NCBI RefSeq assembly: GCF_018687695.1
Contig: NZ_CP061303.1
Coordinates: forward strand, 1,443,847 to 1,507,846
Direction: 5' to 3'
Source of the DNA: Polynucleobacter sp. MG-6-Vaara-E2
GTDB taxonomy: Bacteria > Pseudomonadota > Gammaproteobacteria > Burkholderiales > Burkholderiaceae
DNA length: 64,000 nt
Below the pieces are notes generated by a model. That model saw only the letters and a program-made list of their open reading frames with translations, was not told where the DNA came from and made no database searches. Position numbers and translations under genes: made by a program. Below, one piece after another: positions 26,661 to 34,690 of the stretch. Position 1 is the stretch's first letter. The number at the start of each line of letters is the position of its first letter.

Positions 26661-26749
26661 GGTTTTGTCTCCTGTAATTAAGACCTCAAGATTACCACCC
26701 CCGAGCCTCATTTGCTCGATAATGCTGGGGTAGCCTGAAGAGAGAAAAC

Positions 26750-27520
26750 ATGAAGTCGATTTTGAATATTGCCGCCTACTTATTTGTCAGCCTTGATGGC
26801 CTGCCAGAGCTGCGCGCCAAAATGCTCGACCAATGCCAGAATCGGGAGCTCAAGGGCACTATTTTGCTCACTGGTGAAGGTATCAATATGTTCCTTGCAG
26901 GCAAAGCAGATTCCTTGCGCGGATTCTTAGATTGGCTACGCACTGATCCTCGCTTTGCGCCTCTTCAGGCTAAAGAGAGTTGGTCGGACGAGCAGCCATT
27001 CAAAAAAATGCTCATCAAACTGAAGAATGAAATTATTCGCATGAATCACCCCGCTATTCAGCCAGAAAAGGGACGTGCAAATTTCATTTCACCAAAAAAA
27101 TTACAAGAATGGCTAGATCGTGGGACCGATGATCTTGGTCGGCCAGTGGTCATGGTAGACACTCGCAATGCATTTGAAGTGGACTATGGGACTTTTGAAA
27201 ATGCGCTGCACTTTAATATTGAAAAGTTCACTGACTTTCCTGCGGCTATCTCCGCCCACAAAGAAGAGTTAGCTGACAAAACGCTAGTTAGCTTTTGTAC
27301 TGGTGGCATTCGTTGCGAAAAATCAGGCTTGTATATGCGCGAGATTGGTATGGAGCATAGCTACCAATTGGAAGGTGGCATTCTCAAGTACTTTGAAGAA
27401 GTGGGCTCTGCCCACTATCAGGGCAGTTGCTTTGTCTTTGATGAGCGAGAGGCTCTAGAGCCAAACCTAGATTCCATCCCCGTTGAGCGTTCTATTCGGA
27501 AAAAGCTAAAAACTGGCTAA
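26750..27520 (+). CDS. trhO: tRNA uridine-5-oxyacetic-pathway hydroxylase, rhodanese type (TrhO/YceA), short form
   Basis: TrhO hydroxylates U34 of tRNAs to ho5U in E. coli. It has an N-terminal acylphosphatase-like fold (KGTILLTGEGIN at 35-46), then a rhodanese domain with the catalytic loop CTGGIRCEK (Cys183, Cys189) and the ending FVFDER. At 256 aa it lacks the cysteine-rich C-terminal extension of the roughly 350-aa E. coli protein. It faces away from the Bug gene at 26660 across 89 bp and precedes a separate catabolic operon. Confidence 0.88.
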   Translation: MKSILNIAAYLFVSLDGLPELRAKMLDQCQNRELKGTILLTGEGINMFLAGKADSLRGFLDWLRTDPRFAPLQAKESWSDEQPFKKMLIKLKNEIIRMNHPAIQPEKGRANFISPKKLQEWLDRGTDDLGRPVVMVDTRNAFEVDYGTFENALHFNIEKFTDFPAAISAHKEELADKTLVSFCTGGIRCEKSGLYMREIGMEHSYQLEGGILKYFEEVGSAHYQGSCFVFDEREALEPNLDSIPVERSIRKKLKTG

Positions 27521-27615
27521 GTAGTCACCTATATTTGGCATAAATAGTAAAATTACCGAACAGCAGCACTTTAATCGCAGCACACTATTACAAAACAACA
27601 ATTCGGACTTGAGAC

Positions 27616-28611
27616 ATGTCTAATACTATTTATCGGCAAAAGCCGATTTTTTTATCTTTTCTGTTTGCCTTCATTGGGCTGGCAATCACCCTGAGCGCTC
27701 ATGCTCAAACCCCTGCTTACCCCACTAAACCGATCAAACTCATTGCACCTGTTGCTGCTGGCGGTGGCTTGGACAATATCGCTCGCGCTGTTGCCGAGAA
27801 ATTATCTCGCTCACTTGGTCAGCCAGTCATTGTTGAAAACATGGGCGGTGGTGGAGGCGCCATTGCCTCGCAAGCAACTGCAAAAGCGCCTGCGGATGGA
27901 TATACCTTGATGGTTGCGTATGTTGGTACTCATGGCACTAATCCAGCAGTACGTCGCCTTCCTTATGATGCGATCAAAGATTTCACGCCCATCGGAATGA
28001 TTGGCGCAACCCCAAATGTCTTAATCATCAACCCTGAGTTACCAATTAAAAACTTTAAAGAGTTTGTGGACTACGCAAAAAAGAATCCAGCCAAATTAAG
28101 CTATGGATCAGCTGGGCCAGGAACATTAACTCACCTCGGCATGGAGCAACTGAAGCTTGCCGCTGGCATCTTCATGGTGCACGTACCTTATCGTGGCGTC
28201 GGACCTGCCTACACAGACCTTCTGGCTGGGCAAACGCAGGCGATGTTCCCCACTCTATTCGCAGCCCTACCCTATATTGATACAAATCGCGTGCGCGGCC
28301 TAGCAGTTACAGGCGCTAAGCGCAGTTCAGCCGCCCCCACCATCCCCACCTTTAAAGAGTTGGGCTTTAGCGGTTTTGATGGTCAGCAATGGTATGGAAT
28401 TGTTGGGCCTGCAAATCTACCGCCAGCCATTGTTAGCAAACTGAACACTGAACTCAATAAAGTGTTGGCTTTACATGACTTCTCAGAAAAAATGACAAGC
28501 GAAGCAATGACCTTAATGCCAATGTCTCCAAACCAATTCTCAAATTACATCAAAGAAGATATTGCACGCTGGGCTAAGGTTGCCAAAGATCGCCATATTG
28601 AACTTGAATAA
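27616..28611 (+). CDS. Bug/TctC-family periplasmic solute-binding protein (3)
   Basis: 331 aa, with a signal peptide through about residue 30 (SAHAQTPAYP). Family motifs: PIKLIAPVAAGGGLDNIARAVAEK, VIVENMGGGGGAIASQATAK, ADGYTLM and the C-terminal helix KEDIARWAKVAKD. It begins a plus-strand run with MmgE/PrpD, a D-2-hydroxyacid dehydrogenase and two chromate-family transporters, 47 nt before the MmgE/PrpD gene. It probably binds the acid metabolised by these enzymes; no TctA/B partner is present. Confidence 0.88.
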   Translation: MSNTIYRQKPIFLSFLFAFIGLAITLSAHAQTPAYPTKPIKLIAPVAAGGGLDNIARAVAEKLSRSLGQPVIVENMGGGGGAIASQATAKAPADGYTLMVAYVGTHGTNPAVRRLPYDAIKDFTPIGMIGATPNVLIINPELPIKNFKEFVDYAKKNPAKLSYGSAGPGTLTHLGMEQLKLAAGIFMVHVPYRGVGPAYTDLLAGQTQAMFPTLFAALPYIDTNRVRGLAVTGAKRSSAAPTIPTFKELGFSGFDGQQWYGIVGPANLPPAIVSKLNTELNKVLALHDFSEKMTSEAMTLMPMSPNQFSNYIKEDIARWAKVAKDRHIELE

Positions 28612-28658
28612 ATTTATCTATCACATTCCAATCATTCATATCAATCACAGGAAATAAT

Positions 28659-30032
28659 ATGTCTCACGCTATTGCAGCAGCAGCCGATTTAAATGCGCCA
28701 CCGGTTACGAAGATTCTGGCGGAATTTGTCACTTCACATCCTAGCCAAGGCTGGACTCCAGAGGTGGATCACGAAGCACACCGTACCTTTTTAAACTGGC
28801 TTGGCTGCGCAATTGGCGCCGCTAACCATGAAAGCGTTGAATCTTCTTTAGCTGCAATTCGTGAATTTCAGCCAGCACCACAGGCCAGCATCTTGGGACG
28901 TAAAGATAAGGTAGATATGGGTGGAGCTGCTCTCATTAATGGCATTAGCTCCCATACCTTTGACTTTGATGACACTCACTTAAAGACCGTAATTCATCCA
29001 GCAGGCCCCGTTGCTTCAGCAATCTTGGCATTGGGCGAGCACATCAATGCAAATGGCCGTCAAATCATCGACTCACTCGTCTTGGGTATTGACGTAGCGT
29101 GTCGCGTTGGCAATGCGATGTATCCAGACCACTACCACCGCGGTTGGCATATCACTGGCTCTACTGGCATGTTGGGATCTGCTGCAGCTTGTTCGCGTTT
29201 AATGGGTCTTGATCTTCGGAAAACAACCATGGCACTCGGTATTGCCGCTTCACAGCCAGTTGGCATGCGCGAGCAGTTTGGCACGATGACGAAGCCCTTC
29301 CATCCAGGCGGTGCTGCTCGTGCTGGTCAACTCTCTGCTTTACTAGCTAAGCATGGTTTTACAGCCAGCCCTAAAGCACTAGAAGCAGGTCGTGGCTATA
29401 TGCAAACGGTTTCTACCAAAAATGATTGGACAGAAATTGATCGTGCCCTGGGTAAATCATTTGAGATTTCCTTAAATACCTACAAACCATTTGCTTGTGG
29501 CATTGTGATTCATCCTGCGATTGATGCGTGCGCGCAATTACGCGCACAGGGCGTCAAGGCTGAGGACGTAGAGCGTATCGAATTGCGCGTGCACCCACTC
29601 GTACTAGAGCTTACTGGCAAGAAAACCCCTAAGGATGGTCTTGAGGGCAAATTCAGCGTCTACCATGGTTGCGCTGTTGGACTGATCTTTGGTCAAGCCG
29701 GTGAAGGCGAGTATGCGGATGACATCGTGAACCGCGCTGACGTCGTAGCATTGCGCGCTAAGGTGAACGCCACTACTGATACATCTATCAGCGAAGCTTC
29801 AGTTGATGTTAAGGCCATCTTAAAAGACGGTAAAGAAGTACATATTTTTGTGAAGAATGCGATTGGTTCTGTAGAAAACCCCATGAGCGATGCGAATTTG
29901 GAACAGAAATTTACCAGCTTGGCAGAACCCATTATTGGCAAAGAGAAAACTCGTCAACTAATTTCCGCTCTATGGAAATTAGGTCAAGCATCTGACCTTA
30001 AACAGATCTTGAGCCTTTGCACACCTGACTAA
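28659..30032 (+). CDS. MmgE/PrpD family protein (2-methylcitrate-dehydratase-like)
   Basis: 457-aa all-helical plus lid-domain protein of the family including 2-methylcitrate dehydratase PrpD and cis-aconitate decarboxylase. Seen: FLNWLGCAIGAANHES, SHTFDFDDTHLKTVIHPAGPVASAILALGE, HYHRGWHITGSTGMLGSAAA and FGTMTKPFHPGGAARAG. Stand-alone members near Bug proteins have unknown dehydratase, decarboxylase or isomerase roles on tricarboxylic-type acids. No methylcitrate synthase or PrpB lies beside it, so the methylcitrate cycle is not supported. Confidence 0.9.
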   Translation: MSHAIAAAADLNAPPVTKILAEFVTSHPSQGWTPEVDHEAHRTFLNWLGCAIGAANHESVESSLAAIREFQPAPQASILGRKDKVDMGGAALINGISSHTFDFDDTHLKTVIHPAGPVASAILALGEHINANGRQIIDSLVLGIDVACRVGNAMYPDHYHRGWHITGSTGMLGSAAACSRLMGLDLRKTTMALGIAASQPVGMREQFGTMTKPFHPGGAARAGQLSALLAKHGFTASPKALEAGRGYMQTVSTKNDWTEIDRALGKSFEISLNTYKPFACGIVIHPAIDACAQLRAQGVKAEDVERIELRVHPLVLELTGKKTPKDGLEGKFSVYHGCAVGLIFGQAGEGEYADDIVNRADVVALRAKVNATTDTSISEASVDVKAILKDGKEVHIFVKNAIGSVENPMSDANLEQKFTSLAEPIIGKEKTRQLISALWKLGQASDLKQILSLCTPD

Positions 30033-30053
30033 ATTTAAAGAGAGTATTGATTA

Positions 30054-31031
30054 ATGGCTTCATTACCAAATATCGTCATCCTTGGAGACTACGAGCGCGC
30101 CCTGCGCCGCTTCTCCAATTGGGAAAAACTTGAGAAGCAAGCAAATCTCACCTTTCACCACGAGCCACTGCGTGATGAGGAGCTTTATGAAGCGGTGAAA
30201 GATGCAGATGCAATTGCGATCGTGCGCGATCGCTCTCCATTCAATGAAGCCATGATTGCACGCTTACCAAAGCTCAAATTTTTAATGTTTACAGGTGAAC
30301 GAAATGGCACTCTCGATGCGGGGGCATTGGTGGCTCGTAATATTCCTATTGCCTGTTCACCCGGCGGCCCATCAAAGGAAACTACAGCGGAATTGACTTG
30401 GGCTCTCATTCTTGGCGCATCGAAACGTCTGATTGAAGAAAATAAATTGATTGCATCAGGCGGGTGGCGTGATCACCTTTCTGTTCTCCCCATGCTCTCA
30501 GGTGAACGCTTGGGCATTATGGGTCTAGGCGCAATTGGTAGTCGCGTAGCACGAGTAGGCGCTGCATTTGGAATGGAAGTAGTTGCCTGGAGTCCTCGCA
30601 TGACCCCAGAACGTGCTGCTGAGCAGAATGCTAAAGCAGTCAGCCTTGATGAATTGCTATCTACATCCAAAGTGGTATCCATGCATCTGGTAGCAGGACC
30701 TGGTACCAAAGGATTGATTAGCGCAGATCAACTAGCTTTGATGCGTCCTGATTCTATTTTGGTAAATACTTCACGTGCAGCCCTAATCAATATGACTGAT
30801 CTGCAAAAAGCCTTGATTGCAGGCAAGCCGGGTCAAGCAGCCGTCGATGTATTTGATGTTGAACCCCTTCCAGCAAATGATCCTTTGCGCAACACACCGA
30901 ATCTGCTGGTTACACCCCATTTAGGTTTTATTGCAGAGCCTATCTTTGCTAGTTTCTCCAAAGGCATCACTGAAACCTTGGAAGCATGGTTGGATAACAA
31001 GCCACTACCTCACCCATTTAAGCCACAGTAA
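30054..31031 (+). CDS. D-2-hydroxyacid dehydrogenase (NAD-dependent)
   Basis: 325 aa, of the formate/glycerate dehydrogenase NAD-binding family. The Rossmann motif GIMGLGAIGSRVA is near 155-167. Catalytic positions are seen as NTSRAALI (Arg), VDVFDVEPLP (Glu) and TPHLGF (His). It follows MmgE/PrpD by 21 nt and is 2 nt ahead of the next gene. It could reduce or oxidise a 2-oxo/2-hydroxy acid formed from the Bug ligand. Substrate not predictable from motifs. Confidence 0.9.
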   Translation: MASLPNIVILGDYERALRRFSNWEKLEKQANLTFHHEPLRDEELYEAVKDADAIAIVRDRSPFNEAMIARLPKLKFLMFTGERNGTLDAGALVARNIPIACSPGGPSKETTAELTWALILGASKRLIEENKLIASGGWRDHLSVLPMLSGERLGIMGLGAIGSRVARVGAAFGMEVVAWSPRMTPERAAEQNAKAVSLDELLSTSKVVSMHLVAGPGTKGLISADQLALMRPDSILVNTSRAALINMTDLQKALIAGKPGQAAVDVFDVEPLPANDPLRNTPNLLVTPHLGFIAEPIFASFSKGITETLEAWLDNKPLPHPFKPQ

Positions 31032-31033
31032 CC

Positions 31034-31570
31034 TTGAAAACACTCACCCCAAAAGAACTCTTCATTGGGTTTAGCAAAATCGGCATGTCTGGTTTTGGCG
31101 GGGTATTGCCTTGGGCGCGCCGCACAATCGTTGAACAAGAGAAGTGGTTAACTGCTGAAGAATTCAGCGCTATGCTTGGTATCTGCCAAATTGTTCCAGG
31201 TCCTAATATCGTTAATCTCGGCGTATGTGTGGGGAGTCGCTTTGCTGGAGTGCCCGGCGCAATTGCTGCGGTGATGGGTCTGATGCTAGGACCAGTTGCT
31301 TTATTGTTAGTCCTAGCTGTACTTTATGAGCATTACAGCTATATGCCAATTGTGCAGGGAATGCTTAGAGGTGTCTCTGCAGTTGGCGTTGGTCTCATTG
31401 CGAGTACCGGGTTTAAGATGTTGCGCACTGAACTGAAGTACCCACCAATGGTGACGGTAATTCTTTTAGTTATTCTGATGGCTGTTTACTTTCATTTAGG
31501 CTTAGGTTGGGTTGTATTGCTAGCATCACCACTTGCAGTCCTGTTAGCTTGGAAGAAGACAAAAAGATGA
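31034..31570 (+). CDS. Chromate-transporter family (CHR) protein, N-terminal half of a split pair
   Basis: 178-aa membrane protein of the short-chain CHR type: FIGFSKIGMSGFGGVLPWARR, then QIVPGPNIVNLGVCVGSRFAGVPGA, the family proline-glycine motif, and several hydrophobic helices. It begins at TTG (31034), 2 nt after the dehydrogenase stop. Its stop overlaps the second half (ATGA), which supports a heteromeric transporter. Chromate efflux is the family's named role, but the position inside a catabolic operon suggests another anion as substrate. Confidence 0.85.
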   Translation: MKTLTPKELFIGFSKIGMSGFGGVLPWARRTIVEQEKWLTAEEFSAMLGICQIVPGPNIVNLGVCVGSRFAGVPGAIAAVMGLMLGPVALLLVLAVLYEHYSYMPIVQGMLRGVSAVGVGLIASTGFKMLRTELKYPPMVTVILLVILMAVYFHLGLGWVVLLASPLAVLLAWKKTKR

Positions 31571-32091
31571 TTAGTTCACTCATTAGCCTCTTTCTTAAGT
31601 TTTCCTTGTTCTCTTTATTTGCGTTTGGCGGAATCAATGCCTTGTTGCCGGTTCTATATGACCTCTCTGTAAATCAAGAGCATTGGATTAATAGTCAAAC
31701 TTTCTCTGATTACTTTGCAATTGCACAAGCAGCCCCAGGGCCAAATTTGATGACAGTCACCCTGATTGGCTGGAACGTGGGTGGTGTGCTTGGGGCAGCA
31801 ATCGCAACATTTGCGATCTCTTGGCCCTCATCCATCATGATCTTCTTTTTACAACGCTCAATCCTTAATATGCAGGATAAGCAAAAGCAGCAAATGATTC
31901 AGTTTGCCGCTGGTGCCCTTGCTGTTGGTCTAGTTCTCTCTGCGGCATGGCAAATCTCATTACAAATTAATCAAAGTCTAGCCGCCTATCTATTGACGAT
32001 TGGCACCATTGCGATTACCTTCTTTACTCGTATCCACCCTTTATATTTAATTGCTATTGGTGCCGTACTGGGCATTTTGGGTTTTATCTAA
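31567..32091 (+). CDS. Chromate-transporter family (CHR) protein, C-terminal half of a split pair
   Basis: 174-aa homologous partner: FSLFAFGGINALLPVLYDL, then FAIAQAAPGPNLMTVTLIGWNVGGVLGAA, with the same internal motif in the opposite topological half, as expected for paired short-chain CHR proteins. I start at ATG 31567, overlapping the first half by ATGA; the earlier frame at 31507 lies inside that gene. It is followed after 14 nt by another Bug gene, consistent with one operon. Confidence 0.85.
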   Translation: MISSLISLFLKFSLFSLFAFGGINALLPVLYDLSVNQEHWINSQTFSDYFAIAQAAPGPNLMTVTLIGWNVGGVLGAAIATFAISWPSSIMIFFLQRSILNMQDKQKQQMIQFAAGALAVGLVLSAAWQISLQINQSLAAYLLTIGTIAITFFTRIHPLYLIAIGAVLGILGFI

Positions 32092-32105
32092 GGAAAGCTA
32101 AGATT

Positions 32106-33092
32106 ATGTTGAAAATGAATCGATTTACATTCATTACTATTGCGCTTTTAGGGCTTTTAAGCTCCTTCGCAACCCCTTCATTCGCACAGTCTAGTTATCC
32201 CAATAAGCCCATTAATTTTGTTGTTCCTTATGGCGCTGGTGGTGGTGCGGATTCTCGTAGCCGTCAAATTGCACAGAAGATGAGTGTCATTCTGAAGCAA
32301 CCCATCATCGTCGATAACAAACCAGGTGCTGGCGGCAATATTGGCACTGAATTTATTTCTCGTGCAGCACCAGATGGTTACACCATTGGTATGGGGAACT
32401 TTGCCCCAATGGCCGTCAATAAAACGTTATTTGGTAATTTACGTTACGACCCAGAAACCGATATCACGCCAATCGTGTTAATCGAAAAAGGTCCTTTAGT
32501 TTTAGTAGTTAACCCAAACTCACCTTATAAAACAGTGCAAGATATTGTTGCGGCCGCCAAAGCAAAGCCTGGCGTACTCACCTTTTCATCGGGTGGGATT
32601 GGTGGCAGCCACCAACTGTCTGCTGAAATCTTTGAGCAAAATGCTGGCATCGATATGATTCACGTGCCCTATAAGAGTGGCTCAGCCGGCTTAACGGATT
32701 TGATGGCGGGTAACGTCACCATGATGTTCGATCAAATGTATTCCGCTATGCCTTCAATTAAGGCCGATAAGCTTCGTCCAATTGCCATTACCAGCAAAAA
32801 ACGTTCTCCCTTGCTGCCTAACGTACCCACCTTTGCTGAAGTAGGTTACCCAAAGGTTGAAGTGCTGAATTGGCAAGGCTTGATTGCGCCCAAGGGAACC
32901 CCAAAGGCCATTATTGATAAGCTCAATGCTGCAGCAAATGAGGCTCTCAAAGATCCTCAATTACGAGAACTCATGCTATCTCAAGGAAATGAAATTGGTG
33001 GCGGTAGTCCTGCAGAATTTGCTGCTTTGATTAAATCTGAATCAGCCAAATGGAGCGCAGTTGTGAAAACGGCCAATATCAAACCAGAGTAA
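32106..33092 (+). CDS. Bug/TctC-family periplasmic solute-binding protein (4)
   Basis: 328 aa (or 325 from the ATG at 32115), with a signal peptide ending about ATPSFA-QSSYP. Motifs: PINFVVPYGAGGGADSRSRQIAQK, IIVDNKPGAGGNIGTEFI, PDGYTIG. It is the last gene of the 27616-33092 run, so the operon begins and ends with a Bug protein. The two are clearly different sequences, implying two ligands or a recent functional divergence. A strong terminator follows. Confidence 0.88.
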   Translation: MLKMNRFTFITIALLGLLSSFATPSFAQSSYPNKPINFVVPYGAGGGADSRSRQIAQKMSVILKQPIIVDNKPGAGGNIGTEFISRAAPDGYTIGMGNFAPMAVNKTLFGNLRYDPETDITPIVLIEKGPLVLVVNPNSPYKTVQDIVAAAKAKPGVLTFSSGGIGGSHQLSAEIFEQNAGIDMIHVPYKSGSAGLTDLMAGNVTMMFDQMYSAMPSIKADKLRPIAITSKKRSPLLPNVPTFAEVGYPKVEVLNWQGLIAPKGTPKAIIDKLNAAANEALKDPQLRELMLSQGNEIGGGSPAEFAALIKSESAKWSAVVKTANIKPE

Positions 33093-33106
33093 CGCGTTTG
33101 ATAACT

Positions 33107-33137
33107 AAAAAAGGGGGCTTAGTAGCTCCCTTTTTTT
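33107..33137. terminator. Bidirectional terminator between Bug (4) and crcB
   Basis: AAAAAAGGGGGCT pairs with AGCTCCCTTTTTT (one G-U pair) around a TAGT loop, giving a T-run on the plus strand and, from the A-run, a T-run on the minus strand. It lies 14 nt after the Bug stop, and its T-run reaches the crcB stop codon, so it can serve both convergent genes. Confidence 0.9.
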
Positions 33138-33513
33138 ATTTCAGGGCTTGATAGGTCAAGATACCCAAAAAGGTTAATAGCAGTGAACCGACTAGATGCA
33201 GCATTGCCGTACCAAGCGCCCAAGTAAATTCTCCGCGCTGAATAAAGGCAACCACTTCAGCAGAAAAACTAGAGAAGGTTGTCAAACCACCTAAGAAGCC
33301 AGTCACTACCAACAGCCGCCACTCTGGTGAGAGCTGAGGATTATTACCAAAGAACGCTACAGCCAAGCCAACTAAGTAGCCACCCACCATATTAGAAAGT
33401 AATGTTCCCAAAGGAATAATAGAAGCGGCGCTTACGGTGAGAAAGTTAAAGCCCGCCCTTAATAATGCGCCTAGACCAGCGCCAAAGAAAATTGCAAGGA
33501 TAGAGAGCCACAT
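33136..33513 (-). CDS. crcB: Fluoride-specific ion channel CrcB/Fluc
   Basis: 125-aa protein with four membrane helices. Typical segments: GAGLGALLRAGFNF, GTLLSNMVGGYLVGL (conserved Asn and Gly) and VTGFLGGLTTFSSFSAEVV with the Phe/Ser-rich fluoride path. It exports fluoride as a dual-topology dimer. It follows the dioxygenase gene by 10 nt on the same strand. No fluoride riboswitch is recognisable in that short gap. Confidence 0.95.
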   Translation of the reverse strand: MWLSILAIFFGAGLGALLRAGFNFLTVSAASIIPLGTLLSNMVGGYLVGLAVAFFGNNPQLSPEWRLLVVTGFLGGLTTFSSFSAEVVAFIQRGEFTWALGTAMLHLVGSLLLTFLGILTYQALK

Positions 33514-33523
33514 AATCTTTTCT

Positions 33524-34303
33524 TTATTGAACGATAAAACCCAGCATGCTAATCGAACTCATTTCGATGCCATCGATAAACACTTTGGCATGCTCATCTT
33601 TTTCTTGTAAAGCTAAAGTATATAAAGCAGGCCAATAGTGCTCTGCAGTGGGAATAGATAAATGAGCGGCCTCACCATATTTTTCCCACTCAATTAATGT
33701 CTCATGGTGATCAGCATGAATCTCTGCGGCGAAAAAATCATTAAAATCTTTTGCCCATGGGTAAGGTTGCGCACCATCTTGCCAGTGAATCGTACGCAAG
33801 TTGTGCACCACATTGCCACTAGACAGAATCAGAATATTTTCATCGCGCAAAGGTCTTAACTGTTTTGCTAAGTCGTAATGCTCACGGGCTGACATAGAAC
33901 CATCCAAACTCAACTGCACCACAGGCACATCCGCATTGGGATAGAGATACTTTAGAACAGACCAAGCACCATGATCAATACCCCACTCATTCTCTTCAAG
34001 GACAACCGGGATGCTCAATAACTCTTGAATACGATCCGCCAATGCAGGGCTTCCGGGGGCTGGATATTGGATATCAAACAGCGCTTGCGGAAAGCCGCCG
34101 AAGTCATGAATCGTTTTAGGCTTAGACATTGCAGTAACCCAAGTACCGCGAGTTACCCAATGCGCTGAGATCACCAGAATGGCATCAGGCCGTTTGAGAG
34201 ATTTTCCTAAAGAAGCCCAAGCCGCTGTAAAACGGTTGGGCTCAATGGCGTACATTGGACTGCCATGGCCAGCAAATACAGCAGGTTGGCGATGGCTAGT
34301 CAT
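33524..34303 (-). CDS. ygiD: Extradiol ring-cleavage dioxygenase, DODA type (YgiD family)
   Basis: 259-aa class III extradiol dioxygenase-like protein (LigB fold). Candidate metal ligands: FAGHGSPMYAIE, ISAHWVTRGTWV, EWGIDHGAWSVLKYLYP and SSGNVVHNLR. E. coli YgiD opens L-DOPA to 4,5-seco-DOPA and binds zinc in crystal structures; the natural substrate is unknown. The start ATG at 34303 is 9 nt after the 45-aa small membrane protein gene, so they are probably co-transcribed with crcB. Confidence 0.88.
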   Translation of the reverse strand: MTSHRQPAVFAGHGSPMYAIEPNRFTAAWASLGKSLKRPDAILVISAHWVTRGTWVTAMSKPKTIHDFGGFPQALFDIQYPAPGSPALADRIQELLSIPVVLEENEWGIDHGAWSVLKYLYPNADVPVVQLSLDGSMSAREHYDLAKQLRPLRDENILILSSGNVVHNLRTIHWQDGAQPYPWAKDFNDFFAAEIHADHHETLIEWEKYGEAAHLSIPTAEHYWPALYTLALQEKDEHAKVFIDGIEMSSISMLGFIVQ

Positions 34304-34312
34304 TAAGACTGA

Positions 34313-34450
34313 TTAACCGAATACGTAACCAGTATGAGCAGCTACCAACGCAAACAAAATCGCCAAGCTAGTTGCAGCAGCCAACATGACGATCAAAGTA
34401 ATGATCTTTTTGTTAACTTCTTCTTTAGATTCGTTGTGCCATTCGTTCAT
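34313..34450 (-). CDS. Small single-pass membrane protein (45 aa), unknown function
   Basis: Not previously named as far as I can tell. The 45-aa peptide starts MNEWHNESKEE (charged, cytoplasmic-like), then has one hydrophobic helix of about 25 residues rich in Leu, Ile, Val and Ala, and ends TGYVFG. ATG at 34450, TAA at 34313-34315. An AGAGGA-like SD lies 8 nt upstream. It precedes the ygiD-type gene by 9 nt on the same strand. Codon use and spacing look genuine, but without homology evidence this is a moderate call. Confidence 0.65.
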   Translation of the reverse strand: MNEWHNESKEEVNKKIITLIVMLAAATSLAILFALVAAHTGYVFG

Positions 34451-34494
34451 GCTAAATCCTCTGTAAACACATTAATAATGCGTGTAATTATCCA

Positions 34495-34662
34495 CTATCG
34501 ACCGCGGCCGGCCTTGCGCATCATGCCTTTTCCACCGCCAAAGCCTGCTTGAGGCCTGCCAGCCGGTCCTGAAGGGCCTTTTGGTGCTGGTGGACGGGCT
34601 GGAGGTTTGGCCGCCACAGGCTTGGCCGGGGTTTTTGGGTCTGTTTTTTTATCGTCAGTCAC
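34495..34662 (-). CDS. Small proline/alanine/lysine-rich basic protein (55 aa), unknown function
   Basis: A GTG start at 34662 has an excellent SD (AGGAG, 6 nt spacing). The 55-aa product begins TDDKKTDPKTPAKPVAAKPPARPPAPKGP and ends in a Gly/Arg/Lys-rich tail (GFGGGKGMMRKAGRGR). It is low-complexity and strongly basic, reminiscent of nucleic-acid-binding or histone-H1-like tails; no domain is recognised. Its start lies only 28 bp from the divergent M50 protease start. It ends 44 nt before the 45-aa gene on the same strand, so the two may be co-transcribed. Confidence 0.65.
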   Translation of the reverse strand: MTDDKKTDPKTPAKPVAAKPPARPPAPKGPSGPAGRPQAGFGGGKGMMRKAGRGR

Positions 34663-34690
34663 TTTTAGCTCCTATAGATATCATATTGCC

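Noticed and set aside
26750..27520. Truncated trhO pseudogene
   Set aside because: Frame is intact with catalytic cysteines and a normal stop; short forms exist in related bacteria.
28659..30032. Methylcitrate cycle gene prpD
   Set aside because: No prpB, prpC or acnD nearby; only the broad MmgE/PrpD family is supported.
30473..30709. Open frame opposite the D-2-hydroxyacid dehydrogenase
   Set aside because: Shadow frame; the plus-strand gene has clear NAD-binding and catalytic motifs.
31034..32091. One broken chrA gene (frameshift)
   Set aside because: Both halves are complete, each with the family motif and an ATGA overlap; short-chain CHR pairs are a known form.
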